Shown: piece by piece, positions 35,101-47,737 of the stretch
Position numbering within the stretch: position 1 is the stretch's first letter
Layout: each line of letters opens with the position of its first letter
From: Punica granatum
Lineage: Eukaryota > Streptophyta > Magnoliopsida > Myrtales > Lythraceae
Assembly (NCBI RefSeq): GCF_007655135.1
Contig: NC_045129.1
Coordinates: 19,194,274 to 19,258,273 of the forward strand
Reading direction: 5' to 3'
Length of the DNA stretch: 64,000 nucleotides
The notes under the pieces: generated by a model
Told to the model about the DNA's origin: nothing
Database searches by the model: none
Seen by the model: only the letters and a program-made list of their open reading frames with translations
Made by a program: the position numbers and the translations under genes

Positions 35101-37587
35101 GACGGTGGTGACGGGCGCTGGTGGCGCTGGTGACGCTGGCGACGAGCGCTGGTGACGCTGGTGACGAGCGCTGGGGTGCTCGGTGACAGGCGCTGGCGAC
35201 GGGCACGAGCGTGCTCGATGACGGACGCTGGGGTGCTCGGTGACAGGCGCTGGCGACGGGCACGGGCGTGCTCGATGACAGACGCTGGGGTGCTCGGTGA
35301 CAGGCGCTGGCGACGGGCACGGGCGTGCTCGATGACGGACGCTGGGGTGCTCGGTGACGGGCGCTGGCGACGGGCACGGGCGTGCTCGATGACGGACGCT
35401 GGGGTGCTCGGTGACGGGCGCTGGGGACGGGCACGGGCGTGCTCGATGACAGACGCTGGGGTGCTCGGTGACAGGTGCTGGCGACGGGCACCGGCGTGCT
35501 CGATGACGGACGCTGGGGTACTCGGTGACGGGCGCTGGCGACGGGCTGGTGACGGGTGCTGGTGACAGGCACGGGCGTGCTCGATGACGGACGCTGGGGT
35601 GCTCGGTGATGGGCGCTGGTGGCGCTGGTGACGCTGGTGACGCGTCACCGTTCACCCGAGAGCTCCAACTTTACCCGAAATGATTAAAACGACCCAAAAC
35701 GATCAGCAAATGAATTCAAACTAAAAAACTGGGTTCAAAAATGGAATCCTTGGGTCCGAAACATGTCGTCCATGAGGTTTGAGGAATTTTGGATATAAGT
35801 CGGAATAGTGCCCGCTATGGATCCCGACCTAAACTCTAAGGATATTTGGCTTGGTTTTCGGTTTTCATCAAGTTATTTGCTTGCTGCTGGTTCCTAAGAA
35901 GTTGAGAGCATTTTCTAGAGGGAGAAACTAACAAGATCATGTGTGCTTCATGAATGATTAACTTAATGACAAGTATGCAATATATATGTGAAGCTAATGA
36001 GCAATTAAGCAAAACAAAGCACCATTAAGGGCCTCATTAACAAAAGTCGGTTGCCCTAATGGAGATGAGGATGAATGTCCTCCATGTATCTTGATGAGGA
36101 AGAGCCAAGAAGCATTAATGGAGGTGGAGTTAATGGCTTGAGTGTTGACTAGAAAGACCAAAGATATTTTGGGCTAGGTGAGGGCAAGAGAGGAAGAGGA
36201 AAAGGCCGAAAGTTTGGGGCAAAGGGCGGTTGCCCTTGGGCAGCCTGTGGGTCCCACGGCTCGTGAGGAGAAACCGGGAAAAGACTCGGGTCTCGATTGG
36301 TTGCGTATTCGAAGTTCGTAGTTCGAATTGAACGTCGAATTGTCGATATACGCGTGAAAACAGAGTGAATGAGCCCGAGATTGACATTTTTCATGGAGAA
36401 ATGTCCCGGATGTGTGTGAGGCTCGGAAGCCGGTTTTGCTCATTGTAAGTGACCAGGGCGAAGTTGTCCGCTTCTGACAGCATATCTCGTATCTGCATCT
36501 CACGTTGGTCATTTTGACATAAATTGTCAGACAACGTGAACAATCATCTCTTGAGCCGATAATGCTAACGTGGGGCCGGAGACGTCCTAGGAGGCCGAAA
36601 CTGGATTTCTCAGGATGACTTCTGAGTTTCTTGGGTACTCCGGAGATTACTGTAATCTCTGTTTGTCAAGGTCAGACCTCCAAGGACTTGAAAAGTGTAT
36701 CTGAGACCTCTAAAGCATTGCTCGGGAGGTCTAGATGAGTCGTGTGGTTTATTCCGACGATTCCACGTTGAGCCTTGAGAAGGCTAACATGTGTAGGGTA
36801 GACACTCGACATCAAGTTTCCGTGAAAAGAACCTCCGGATATGCATTTCCACTGAAAAAGGCCATTTCCGCTCCTCGGAGGTTACTCGGGAAATTGATAA
36901 GCGTTTTGCTATCTGTTTTGCCCAATTGCGAATATCCGCTAGAGTTTTTAGGGCAATGCGGTATGAACTTCATTTGCCGTAATTCCATCAGACCAGTCTC
37001 CGGCTATGCTCTTCTGAGGAAGGGTATGCTTGTTTTGCCGCTCGGAAGTCATTTGAAGCGTCTGTGTGACTTCCGAGAGTCATCTGAAGCATTGTTCATG
37101 CTCTGTGTGCTGATAGGGCATGGCCACGTCTGATATTTGGAATTAACTTTTCTCCAGGAAACCGGCATTTTTGGACTTCCACTGAAAAGTTGTCTGTATA
37201 CAGAAAGTTGTTCTGTATAGAGCAGATGATTTGCAAAATGCCTTTGAGGACACTTTTCATCTATTTGGCATTGGAGTGGATTTTTGGAGTCCAATATTGG
37301 CTATCTTCCGACGATTGAGCGAACTATCGGAAGATAGTACCGTCCGTGTGATATACTGAAAATTCCGGTTTTGGACATTGTTGAGCTCTCTGGTCGCTCT
37401 GTTGCCTTTTGGTGACCCCTAGAGTCCTTCTGTCACGTCCATGGGTCATTTGTTCAATTTTGCCAACTTGAGGATAAATAGTGATTCGTTGCTCTGCCGA
37501 ACCGTTTTCTGTCTTCTGCTCAAGTTGTGGCTTGAATCATTGCTGATATCGTTGTTTGGAATGGTGAGCCAAAATGGGGTGCTGACA
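32182..37587 (-). repeat. 3' LTR of element C (5.41 kb)
   Basis: Minus strand TGTCAGCACC (37587) to GGGTCCGTACA (32182). Pair of 53748-59005. This copy keeps a 169-bp segment (about 36210-36378) lost in the 5' LTR, and lacks about 33 bp near 33083 that the 5' LTR has. Splice-donor-like GGCTAG/GTAAAA with GT at 34809-34808. No gene; long frames at 34806-35655 lie in the 57-bp array. Confidence 0.92.
34900..35645 (-). repeat. 57-bp tandem array in the C 3' LTR
   Basis: Plus-strand unit of 57 bp containing GGCGTGCTCGATGACGGACG and CTGGGGTGCTCGGTGACGGG, with a degenerate GCTGGTGACG section at both ends. As 57 is a multiple of three and the unit lacks stops, several frames stay open for 200-280 codons; these are not genes. 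The sister array in the 5' LTR (56545-57235) has a different copy arrangement. Confidence 0.9.
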
Positions 37588-37601
37588 GCTTGCCCCTCTT
37601 T
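37588..37601 (-). other. Polypurine tract of element C
   Basis: AAAGAGGGGCAAGC on the minus strand, immediately before the 3' LTR. Confidence 0.9.
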
Positions 37602-38010
37602 GATTGCTTGCTCGGGTAGAGGATGCAGCCAAAGATTTCAGAAGCACCCCAGTTTGATAGCAATAATCAAGGTGGAATTTCCTATATGGCCCTTTCTTTC
37701 TTGCTTTGGATACGTGGGATGTTGTACATAATATAAAGGAAATATAGTGAGATGCGCACAATAGACATGTAGAGTTCGGAACAAAGCTGAGATAGGCAAT
37801 TAAAGTCGGGATTGACCCGACGGGGACTGACCCCAGTGCAGAAAGTAAAGTCGGGATTGACCCGAAGGGGATTGACCCCGGTAAAGTCGGGATTGACCCG
37901 AAGGGTTTGCAATATGCATGGGCGCATACCGAATGAACTGCATGGTTCAAAGGCGCCTACCCGGTGGACTTGTGAGGTGCACGAGCGCTTGCTCGGCGGG
38001 TTTGCAAGGT

Positions 38011-38400
38011 GCACTGCGTTCCTGAGAAGGTGCACGCCAATTAAAGTGCATTGCGGAAATAAATGTGCACTGCGATCCTGAGAAGGTGCACGCCAATTAA
38101 AGTGCATTGCGGAAATAAATGTGCACTGCGATCTTGAGAAGGTGCACGCCAATTAAAGTGCATTGCGGAAATAAAAGGGCACTGCGATCCTGAGAAGGTG
38201 CACGCCAATTAAAGTGCATTGCGGAAATAAAGGCGCACTGCGATCCTGAGAAGGTGCACGCCAATGAAAGTGCATTGCGGAAATAAAGGCGCACTGCGAT
38301 CCTGAGAAGGTGCACGCCAATGAAAGTGCATTGCCGAAATAAAGGCGCACTGCGATCTTGAGAAGGTGCACGCCAATGAAAGTGCATTGCAGAAATAAAG
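38011..38400 (-). repeat. Tandem array, 56-bp unit, 7 copies
   Basis: Plus-strand unit with GCACTGCGATCCTGAGAAGG, TGCACGCCAATTAAAGTGCA and TTGCGGAAATAAA. Spacing of 56 bp is exact between the first copies (38011, 38067, 38123). It takes the position held by the 30-bp array in B and the 49-bp array in E. Confidence 0.92.
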
Positions 38401-39056
38401 GTGCAAAGTAAATGCAAACGCTGATGAGTGGTGTGAGGTGTGGAAGGAATCATTGTGCTTCCTCCATCGCTGAGTTCGTCCATGTCGCAATCGATGCTGT
38501 GGTAGGACGCTTCGTTGCTTGCCAACTGATTTTGATGTCACTGAATGCCTAGAGTGCTATCCTGAAGGTCTCTCTTCGGATTTAGACTGTAGTTTTTGGC
38601 ATAAGGCAGACATGCATTCGTCAAAGAAAAACTCTTTTCGGGGTTCACATCCTGCTTCCTGCATCTAGAATCAAAAGAGCTAATAGTGGTTGTCAATCTT
38701 ACTCTATAGCCATAATGAAGATGTGTAAAGAAGTCTGAATAATAATGTTTTGGGGATTTGGACATAATGACCATTTAAAAGGGGTGGTCGTCTCCCGCTA
38801 AATTGTGACTTGACAAGAAAGGCTTTTACAGAACGGGCTTGACCCGTAGAATTTGCATTAAGGTAAGCGGAGGGATTTTGGGATCCTCCAAGTCAAGGAT
38901 ACGGCGATTCGAGTGCATGTCGAAACGTGTCTTGCGCTGTGAGAGTCAAAGAGAGTTTGCTTGCATCGAAGACTGCCAAACTACTACTTGTTGTCGCTTC
39001 ACACTGAGTGTAGCTGTCATTTCATAGTCGAGCTGCCAAAGGCCCCTAACTTTTGC

Positions 39057-39329
39057 CTAGGTCGCAAGACGCGTGACGACCTAGCGGGGTATTCTTTTAG
39101 ACTTTTCTCTCATTTAGAGCTCACCTTTTGCTATGACCGTCCTGATTGGATCTGGTCATACCTCTCGGTTCCTCTAACTTTTGCCTAGGGTACCCTTTCG
39201 GGTTTTCACTCTAGCGAGGATTTTGTTTTGTACTCTCCTTTTGCCACGGCTCTCCTTTGCGGGATTTTAAACCATGCCCCTCATTCCCTAAATTTTGCCC
39301 AGGCCGCCTCAAAGAGGTTTTCAACCTAG
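39057..39329 (-). other. Hairpin cluster in the 3' UTR of C (candidate structured RNA)
   Basis: Five inverted repeats: 39057-39084 (CTAGGTCG/CGACCTAG), 39132-39160 (TATGACC/GGTCATA), 39185-39214 (CTAG/CTAG with CCC/GGG inside), 39245-39276 (CATGG/CCGTG) and 39299-39329 (CTAGGTTG/CGGCCTGG with inner CCTC/GAGG). In the sense direction each is followed by GCAAAAG- or GCAAAAT-like sequence. The TATGACC/GGTCATA stem is a compensated version of CACGACC/GGTCGTG in B. Confidence 0.65.
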
Positions 39330-39501
39330 CGGGAGATTCATTATTTTTCTCTTAGGAAAAGTTCAGAGAAAGGGAAAGAGCAAAAGAGGGGAGTGTATTA
39401 ATAAGCAGAAATGAAAGTGCTGGGAAATTGTACATGCGAAGAAAGTTAAAATGTAATGTGCATCTGAGAAAAACGCCCACAGTGGAATGAGAGAAACACC
39501 A

Positions 39502-41277
39502 TCACGGATAGTATTTCTTAAGTGTATCAGCATTGACCGGAAGAGCATTCTCGTTCCCGTCCATATCATTGAGAATGATTGCCCCCCCGTTAAAGACTTC
39601 TTTAACGATGAAGGGACCGTCGTATTTGTAAGCAAACTTGCCCCTGGAATCAGGGGCGATATGCAAAACTTTCCGCAGGACGAGGTCACCGGGGCTGAAC
39701 TCGCGAGGACGAACTTTCTTATTAAAAGCTCGGGCCATTCTTTGCTGATAGCACTGACCGTGGCAAAGTGCTGTTAGCCGCCTCTCATCAATGAGATTGA
39801 GCTGTTCGTAGTGTTGTTTCGCCCATTCTGCTTCCTTGAGCTTGGACTCGGCGAGGACCCTCATAGAGGGAATCTCTACTTCGATTGGAAGAACTGCTTC
39901 CATGCCGTAAACCAACGAATACGGGGTTGCTCCAGTGGACGAGCGGATAGAAGTCCGATACGCCAAGAGTGCGAACGGGAGCATCTCGTGCCAGTCTCTG
40001 TAATTCACTGTCATCTTTTCAATGATTTTCTTTATGTTCTTGTTTGCTGCCTCTACCGCGCCGTTCATTTGTGGACGATACGGAGAGGAGTTGTGGTGTA
40101 GGATCTTGAACTGTGCACAGAGCTCGTCAATGAGCTTATTATTCAAATTCTTGGCGTTGTCTGTGACAAGTGTCGCAGGGACCCCGTAACGTGCGATAAT
40201 GTCGCGTTTGAGGAAGCGTGCCACGGTTTTTGCAGTGACCGATGCAAGGGTGATAGCTTCGATCCATTTGGTGAAGTAATCGATAGCTACCAGTATGTAC
40301 AATTGCCCATTGGATGCTTTGGGGTTGATAGGACCAATCACGTCCATGCCCCACATTGAAAAGGGCCACGGAGCAGCCATTGGATGCAGCTCGTTAGGTG
40401 GTGCTCTGATCTGATTTGCGTAGACTTGACACAAATGACAATGCCTGACATGTTTGACGCAGTCAGTCTCCATGGTGGACCAGAAATACCCAAGTCGCAT
40501 GAGCTTCTTTGCTAGCATGAGCCCGTTCATGTGAGGTCCGCAATTTCCCTCGTGCACTTCTTCCATGAGGCGTTGTGCCTCATTCTCATCAACACACCGA
40601 AGCAGTGTGGCATCGAATGAACGGCGGTAAAGGGTTTCACAACTCAGGAAGAAATTTGCTGCAATGCGCCGAAGAGTCCTCCGGTCATGTCGATCGGTGA
40701 ATGCTGGGAATTCACCCGTTTGTAGCAAGTGTTTAATGTCTGCATACCACGGTTTGCCGTTGACAGCGTCGATTACATCGCAATGGGCAGGGCTCTGAGC
40801 AATCTCAAACTCGAGGGGCTCGATGAGATTCTCTTTTGTAATGCTAACCATGGAAGCGAGCGTTGCGAGTGCATCGGCGAACTGGTTCTTCATGCGCGGT
40901 GTGTATGTAAAGGAAATGTCCTTGAAGTTCTCTGTCAAGTCTTCGAGGTACTCATGATATGGCACCAGTTTCGGGTCTTTCGTTTTCCACTGTTTGAGTG
41001 TCTGAAAGATTGTGAGCATAGAATCTCCAAACACTTCAAGCTCCTTGACTTTGAGGTCGATTGCCGCCTGCAAGCCGAGGATACATGCCTCATATTCGGC
41101 TATGTTGTTGGTGCAGGGGAAATCAATCTTCGCTGCAATAAGGAAATGACGCCCTTCCGGGGATATCAGCACTGCGCCAATACCTGACCCGGTGGAATTG
41201 ACTGCACCATCGAAGTACATCTTCCATCTGGTAATTTCCTCCTCACCACTCATTTGGAGGATTCTTTCGTCTGGAAA
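39502..41277 (-). pseudogene. pol: Element C: second RNase H and integrase
   Basis: After the D insertion point the frame reads from the polyprotein joint DER ILQM through the archaeal-type RNase H (YFDGAVNSTGSGIGAVLI, NNIAEYEACILGL, DSMLTIFQ) into integrase. The HHCC zinc motif is HEGNCGPH...CVKHVRHCHLC. The catalytic triad is the D of MDVIGP, the D of VTDNAKN and the E of MNGAVEAANK, followed by the C-terminal GDLVLRKVLH region and a stop at 39502. No stop interrupts this part, so this reading frame alone is intact; it is cut from RT by solo LTR D. Codons read upstream of 41277 lie in D and are not part of the protein. Confidence 0.92.
41273..41277 (+). repeat. Left target-site duplication of solo LTR D (GGAAA)
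   Basis: Directly before TGTCAGCACC at 41278; the same five bases follow the LTR at 45876-45880. Confidence 0.92.
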
Positions 41278-42875
41278 TGTCAGCACCCCATTTTGGCTCA
41301 CCTTTCCAAACAATGATATCAGCAATGATCCAAGCCACAACCTGAGCAGAATACAGAAAAACGACTTAACAGAGCAGAAAATCACTATTCATCCTCAAGT
41401 CGGTAAAATCGGGCAAATGAAACGTGCATATGATAGAAGGACTCCAGGGATCACCAAAGGGTAATAGAGTGACTAGAGAGCTCAGCAATATCCAAAACCG
41501 GCATTTTCAGTGTATCACACGGACAGTTCTATTTTCCGATAGTTCGCTCGATCATCGGAAGACAGCCAATATTGGACCCCAAAAATCCACTCCAATGCCA
41601 AACAGATGAAAAGTGTCCCCAAAGGCATTTTGCAAATCATCTGCTCTATACAGAACAACTTTCTGTATACAGACAACTTTTCAGTGGAAGTCCAAAAATG
41701 CCGGTTTCTCAAAGAAAAGTTGATTCCAAATATCAGATGCGGCCATGCCCCTCAATCATACAGAGCACGAGCAATGCTTCATATTGTCTTTTAGAAGCCA
41801 TACAGACACTCTGAATGACTTCCGAATGACAAAACGGGCATGCCCTTCTTCGGAAGAGCGTAACCGGAGACTGGTCTGATGGAATTACGGCAAACGAAGT
41901 TCACACTACATTGCCCTGGAAACTCCAGCGGACATACGCAATTGGGCAAAACAGACAGCAAAACCCTTCACGGTTTCCCGAGTAACCTCCGAGGGGCACA
42001 AAAGGCCATTTTCAGTGAAAATCCATATCCGGAGGTCCTCTTTGGGGAAACTTGACGCCGGATGCTTACCTTACACAATGCTAGCCTTCTCAAGGCTCAA
42101 TGTGGAATTGTCGGAATGAATCACACAACTCATCTAGACCCCTCGAGCAGTGCTTTAAGGGTCTCAGATGCACTTTTCATATCCTTAGAGGCCCGATCTC
42201 AGCAAACAGAGATCCCAGTAATCTCCGGATCGCCCAAGAAACTCAGAAAGCAATCTGAGAAATCCAGTTTCGGCCTCCTAGGACATCTCCGGCTCCATAT
42301 TTGTATTTACCAGCTTAAGGGACAAGGGCCCACGTAATTTGACAATTTATGTCAAAATGACCGACGTGGGATGCAGATACAAGATATGCTGTCAGAAGTG
42401 GGTAACCTCGCTCTGAATGCATAAAAGGAGCAAAACCGGCTTCCAAGCCTCATACAGACATTTGGCAATTTCTCACGGAAAATGCCAATCTCGGACTCAT
42501 TAAATCCATTTCCTCGCGTATATCGATAATTCGACGTTCAATTCAAACCACGAACTTCGAATGCGCGATCAATCGAGACCCGAGCTTTTTCCCGGTTTCT
42601 CCTCTTCGGTCGTGGGACCCACGGGCTATTCAAGATGAGTCACCCTTTACTCTAGAAGCTTCTTCTTCTTCTTCAATGCAAGAAGCCAACTTGCACTCTT
42701 GCTTGAAAATATCCAAGAGTTTGAAGACAACACTCAAGCCTCCATCAATGCTCATCAATGCTCATCAATATCTTATCTCTTCTTCATTAATGCAATGGAA
42801 GAGGATGAGGCTTGATATTTTCTAAGCATGGGGGTTAAGAGCACTTGCTTTTGCTAATTGTGTCATTAGCTTTGC

Positions 42876-42883
42876 CTATAAAT
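42876..42883 (+). promoter_or_regulatory. TATA box of solo LTR D
   Basis: CTATAAAT about 1.6 kb into the LTR, equivalent to the TATA in the B LTRs. Confidence 0.5.
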
Positions 42884-43234
42884 GGCCCAAAAGTGATTAA
42901 GATAATCACTTCTCCTCTTACACACTCTCTCCAACCTTTCTCTTTCAAGAAATCCTCTCAAACTCCATAGCCAAGAACACTCAAGAACCAGAAAACTTCA
43001 GCCCTTAGAAGGAAGAGAAAAGAAAGCCTAAAAGATCAAAAGAGAGCCTTGAGTTCTTAAGTCGGAAGCCGATGTTCATCATCCCGACTTAAGCTCAAAA
43101 TTTCTCAAACTTCATATCCCACTCATTTTGGACCCATGGAGTTCATTGGTGAAATTGGTTTTTCCATTTGAAGTCTTTAAATTATTGTTTCAGGTCAAAT
43201 AGTGCATTTCGGGTGAAATCACTACTCTCGGGTG

Positions 43235-43375
43235 AATAGTGACCCGCCCGCGCACGCCCACGCGCACGCGCACGCCCGCGCCCCGCGCACGCCCGCGCGC
43301 CCCGCGCGCACGCCTGCTCGCCCGCGCGCCTGCCCGTGCCCCGCGCACGCCGCGCGCCTCCCGTGCATTCCAGCC
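43235..43375 (+). repeat. GC-rich CGCACGCCCG island in solo LTR D
   Basis: Low-complexity run of CGCGCACGCC, CCCGCGC and similar words in the leader part of the LTR, between TATA and the donor-like site. Open frames across it are composition artefacts. Confidence 0.7.
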
Positions 43376-45875
43376 GCATTCCCCGTGCACCTAGCTCCCC
43401 GAACGTGCATCCTTTGCACCCGAGCATCCTTCCAAGCGTTCAACCGAGTCACCCGACTCTCGAACACTTCCCCGACTCTTTCCTCGTATCCCGAGGCTAG
43501 GTAAATTGCTCTTGACTTAGAGGAGTTAGGGCTTTTTATATTTTTGCATGGTTATGGAGTACTATGGTATTTTATGCATACTTAACTTGCAAGACTTAAC
43601 TTTTATGCAATTTTATGTTATATTATGCATGTGTATTACCTTATAACTTGCTAGCATGTCGGAAAAAGGTTTGGATTGTTGTTTGGAAGACCATCCCGAC
43701 CCGGAAATGGCAAGTGAGCTCACGGCCAAGTCTCTAAATGGGATGGCCGAGACTTGAGTTGCTCTTTTCGGGTTAAGATTGGTCTCCTTAGCCAGATCCA
43801 AGTTATTTTCCGAGTTTATTTTGTTGTTCTTGCATGCATGAAGCCGGTATTATTTTATCGATTCCTTAAATAACATGTTTGTGAATGTTTGCATGTTTAA
43901 ATGAATTAATCAAATCATGGTAATACCGGCTTTTGTCAAAACGTGTTATTCATGATGTTTGATGTTTGAGCATGCGAAAAATGATTAAACCAAGACAAGG
44001 AAATTCTTTGTGATTTGAATCGAGCCATGAGAGTATTCGGCCATCTTTGACAAGGTGAAGCCGAGGGCTTCTTGGCCCTTTTTGGATCAAGAATGATTTC
44101 CTTATTTCGAGTTTAATTCATTTCTCGGATTGTACGAAAGTGCAATTTCGATATTTCCACGATTCCCATGTTAAAACATCGATTACATGTATTTTCAAAA
44201 CAAAACATGCATGGATTCGGGTATCGTTGACTCATTCGGGTTCATTCGGTTACGAGGGTAGTTTCGGTCATTGGACCAAATATCCTCGATCCTTACGGAT
44301 TCGTGTTGGTCGCCGAATCACGAATCGTTTTCACAATTAAAGTATTCGGCAATAACCTTAAGCATTAATTCCACGAACGGGTTAATCGGGACGTTCACAC
44401 GGTTAATTCATTCCATTTAAATAACTTTGCCCGAATTGGACATTAATTTGTAACTCGCGTCGACGAATTACAAAACGGTGTTAATGCCCTTTTCAAAACC
44501 CTCATACTTTTAAATCCTTATTGTGTTGTTCTCCTTTTCTGAAAACAAATTTTCAAATCAAGGGCAAGAACATCATTTCGTGATTCGCCGACATCCTAGC
44601 GCAATTTAAGATGTCAGTTGGGTATTCTGTATCAAAATACAGTTATCGGACTAATCATTTCACTCGACTTAACCAAATCCTAGAAAATGGTTAGGCGGAA
44701 CTCTAGGTTCCAAATCTAGAGTCAAAATACAAGTTTGGATCAATTCAGTGGTAATTCAGTGTCACAACGCCGAATCACTATAAAAGCAATCTACACACAT
44801 GATATTCGATTCTCTTTTCCAAATTTCCAACAAAAGCAGAATACTAAAACATTGGCACGTGTTTGATTGCTTAGCATATGGCATTTGCTTGCAAAAACAC
44901 TTTTGGATTAATAAACTTGTTAATCCACGTACATTCGGTAAATACAAAACACCTTGTCTGTTATTAACATGTTGCGTGTTATCTTTCCGCACTTGTTTGC
45001 CATACGGGTCGAGCTTGATCCCTAGGCCGAATAATATTAGGGTTCAACACCCTAATCATCGAGCACAGGGTTCAACGCCCTAATCAACACTCACAGGGTC
45101 CAACGCCCTATTCAGTGAGAGCGTCCATTGAATTTCAGTTCTTCGGTCTTTTTCCCTAAACTCACGGTGAGTTAGAGTGGAATAATAACCGAACGCGAGT
45201 CGACTGGAATTCGGCCATTTGTAATTTGTATTTATTGTTTTTGAGAGCATTGTAAGGATTTTATTTTGTACATTTATTCTGTAAGAATTCCAGTCGGTGA
45301 GCGAACGGTCCGAGAGTCGAATTAATCGAATCGGTCTAATGCTTGCCCAGATACAAGTAAATCCAAGAACTCGCGGTTCTGGTTCACGCAGGGATTCAAC
45401 CTCCATGGTTCGATGAACTGTAACTCAAGATTGTGAACCAATTCCCCGACACATGGGTTTACTTCTCTCTCAGCTTCTCCACCGACATCGTTTAATTCAT
45501 CGAAGTTACGGTGTCAAAACGTGTGAACCGAGTGCAGCCTAATTCATGCGGTAAATAAAACAAAAATGCAAGCCTAGCAAACCAAAGTACCGAAAGGGCG
45601 TGCGGGATATAGGCCCGCACGTAACATGAACCCTCGAACACGGATTTTCCGGTTCCGCACAGATCAATGCCTTAAAGACAAACTAGGTGTTCCATACCCC
45701 TAGACTCGGGTAACTTATCCGCCCTCGACCTACGAGTCGTAAAATGATAAGTGGCGACTCCTTCTCTCACGCGTGTCCGTCACGCGTCCCCACGGGAAGG
45801 TGGACACTCCCAAGCCGCGCGATCCAAAAGCGCGCAATGCGGGCCCCGACGAGAGTCCACATTCGGGTCCGTACA

Positions 45876-45880
45876 GGAAA
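45876..45880 (+). repeat. Right target-site duplication of solo LTR D (GGAAA)
   Basis: Pairs with 41273-41277. Confidence 0.92.
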
Positions 45881-47546
45881 GTCAGAGTCGATCGGTGTGT
45901 CATCGACAATCAGGAACTCTGCTAGATGATCTGTTATCGCTTGGCCCTTCACTGATGTGCGCGACACATATTCGATGTCGTACTCCGTCAGTTGGCAACG
46001 CCATTTTGCTATATTCCTCATGGAGGACAGAGTGCTAAGTAGATATTTCAAAGGATCTGTCTTCGACAGCAGGCGAACAGTATGGTAGAGAGTGTATTGC
46101 CGGAGCCTTTACATGACCCACACAAGTGCGCAACACATTTTCTCTATCTCCGGGTAATTGGACTCCCCTTCAGTGAACTTTTTGCTTAAATAATAAATTG
46201 CTCGCTCTGCGTGAGAGGATTTATCCTTTTGCCCTAACATGCATCCGATGGATTGTCGGCGCACCGTCAAGTACAAAATGAGAGGACGATCCGGTGAAGG
46301 TGGAACCAACACCGGTGGCTGAATTAGATATGCCTTGATGGTATCAAAAGCTTTCTGACACTCGTCATCCCATTCGACCGCTGCATTTTTGCGAAGCAGA
46401 CGGAAGAGTGGTTGGCACTTATCTGTCAAATTTGCAATGAAACGCACGATGTAATTCAGCCGTCCTACGAAGCTCCATACTTCGTGCACTGTCGATGGAG
46501 GGGGCAATTCCATGATCGCTTTAACCTTGTCGGGGTCGACCTCGATGCCTTCCTCACTAACTATAAACCCTAACAATTTCCCTGACTTGACGCCAAATGT
46601 ACATTTCGCTGGGTTAAGTCAGAGTTTATACTTCTTGAGACGGTCGAACAGTCGCTTGAGGTTAACCAAATGATCTTCTCCTTCTTTGGACTTTGCGATC
46701 ATGTCGTCGACATAGACCTCGATCTCTTTATGCATCATGTCATGAAAGAGAGTGACCATTGCCCGTTGATAGGTTGCCCCGGCATTTTTGAGACCGAAAG
46801 GCATGACCTTGTAGCAAAATGTACCCCACATCGTGATGAATGTGGTCTTGACTTTGTCTTCTTCGGCCATCTGAATCTGATTGTATCCAGAGAAACCGTC
46901 CATGGAGGAGAATTGTGTGTGGCGTGCTGTATTGTCAACCAAGACATCAATGTGAGGCAGTGGAAACTTATCTTTTGGGCTAGCCCTATTGAGATCTCGG
47001 TAGTCAATGCAGACTCTGACTTTCCCATTCTTCTTCTCCACTGGAACAATGTTTGCTACCCATTCAGAGTAAATGCATACCTCCAAGAATCCCGCGTCTA
47101 CCTGCTTGATGACTTCTTCCTTAATGGGTAAGAGAAGGTCAGCTCGTTGACGTCGCAAGTGTTGGCGCTTGGGTGGGAATCTTTCAGTGTCGAGTGGAAG
47201 GAAATGCTTTACGATTGAGGGGTCTAGGCCTGGCATATCGGCGTAGGACCAAGCAAAGACCTCCTGATACTCTATCAAGAAGTCGATCATTCGGGCCCTC
47301 TGTGCAGGGTCGAGTCCCATTCCGATTCTAAGGGTGCGTGGTTCTTCTGCATTGCCTATGTTGATGTTTTCGGTTGGCTCGACGGAAGTGAGTTGGTGGT
47401 TTCCAAGACGATGCAAACTCTCTTCTATCTCGGGCACGCGACCGTCCTCGTCAAGTCCTTCCCCGAAGTATATGGGTAGGGACTTTCCGAGATGTGTTTC
47501 GAGTGAATCCGAATCGTTATATCCGTGATTTGGATTCGATTGGAGC
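45876..47546 (-). pseudogene. pol: Element C: reverse transcriptase and RNase H
   Basis: The second exon of pol, starting at the intron acceptor (47546). Spacer with PEIEESLHRLGNHQL and FAWSYADMPGLDPS, then RT with VPVEKKNGKVRVCIDYRDLN, FSSMDGFSGYNQIQM, FGLKNAGATYQRAMV and the catalytic YVDD (near 46712). RNase H follows with LYLTVRRQSIGCMLG, AIYYLSKKF and TSVKGQAITDHLAEF. Two in-frame stops, TGA at 46619-46621 (Arg in O) and TAA at 46109-46111 (Gln in O), are each one C-to-T change from the sense codon. No frameshift. Broken at 45876 by solo LTR D, beyond which the frame continues at 41272. Confidence 0.92.
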
Positions 47547-47737
47547 CTGGACATGAAAGTGAATTGTTTTAGAAATTAAAGATGCTAGGAGTAAGTGCAA
47601 GAGAGAGAATTTAGACACAGGAAATCAAAAAGCACGCAGGGATTCTATTAACAGGCCATAACAAAAACCCCTCTTCTGTCATGTGGCTTATGGCGTTGCC
47701 GACATGCGGGTAGCATTATGTATAAAGACCGTCTTAC
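47547..47737 (-). other. Predicted intron between protease and RT in element C (191 nt)
   Basis: Minus strand donor GATGT/GTAAGA, acceptor CATGTCCAG/GCTCC, with TTTCTAAAAC as branch-like sequence. Splicing joins the protease and RT frames in phase at the same codon as in O (29728-29941), although the intron bodies differ. Known for Ogre elements. Confidence 0.85.

Larger units (their letters stand above)
37602..39501 (-). other. 3' UTR of element C
   Basis: Non-coding tail after the integrase stop. It contains the hairpin cluster (39057-39329), a block collinear with O 60640-60900 (for example GGATCCTCCAAGTCAAGGAT near 38880), a 56-bp array (38011-38400) and about three short GTCGGGATTGACCCG repeats (37800-37905). 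No gene seen. Confidence 0.8.
41278..45875 (+). repeat. Solo LTR D (4.6 kb) inserted in pol of element C
   Basis: Complete plus-oriented LTR, TGTCAGCACC to GGGTCCGTACA, with perfect GGAAA on both sides and no internal region. It resembles the B LTRs in U3. TATA at 42876-42883, GC-rich island 43235-43375, splice-donor-like GGCTAG/GTAAAT with GT at 43501-43502. It arose by recombination between the two LTRs of a former full element. Removing it and one GGAAA restores the C pol frame. No genes inside. Confidence 0.94.

Noticed and set aside
34806..35655. Long minus-strand frames of 217-280 codons, and one of 137 codons on the plus strand
   Set aside because: They overlap one another in the 57-bp array of an LTR. 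The unit is a multiple of three without stops, so the frames are an arithmetic effect.
43182..43504. Overlapping frames on both strands rich in Arg, Ala and Pro
   Set aside because: They sit in the CGCACGCCCG low-complexity island of solo LTR D; composition effect.
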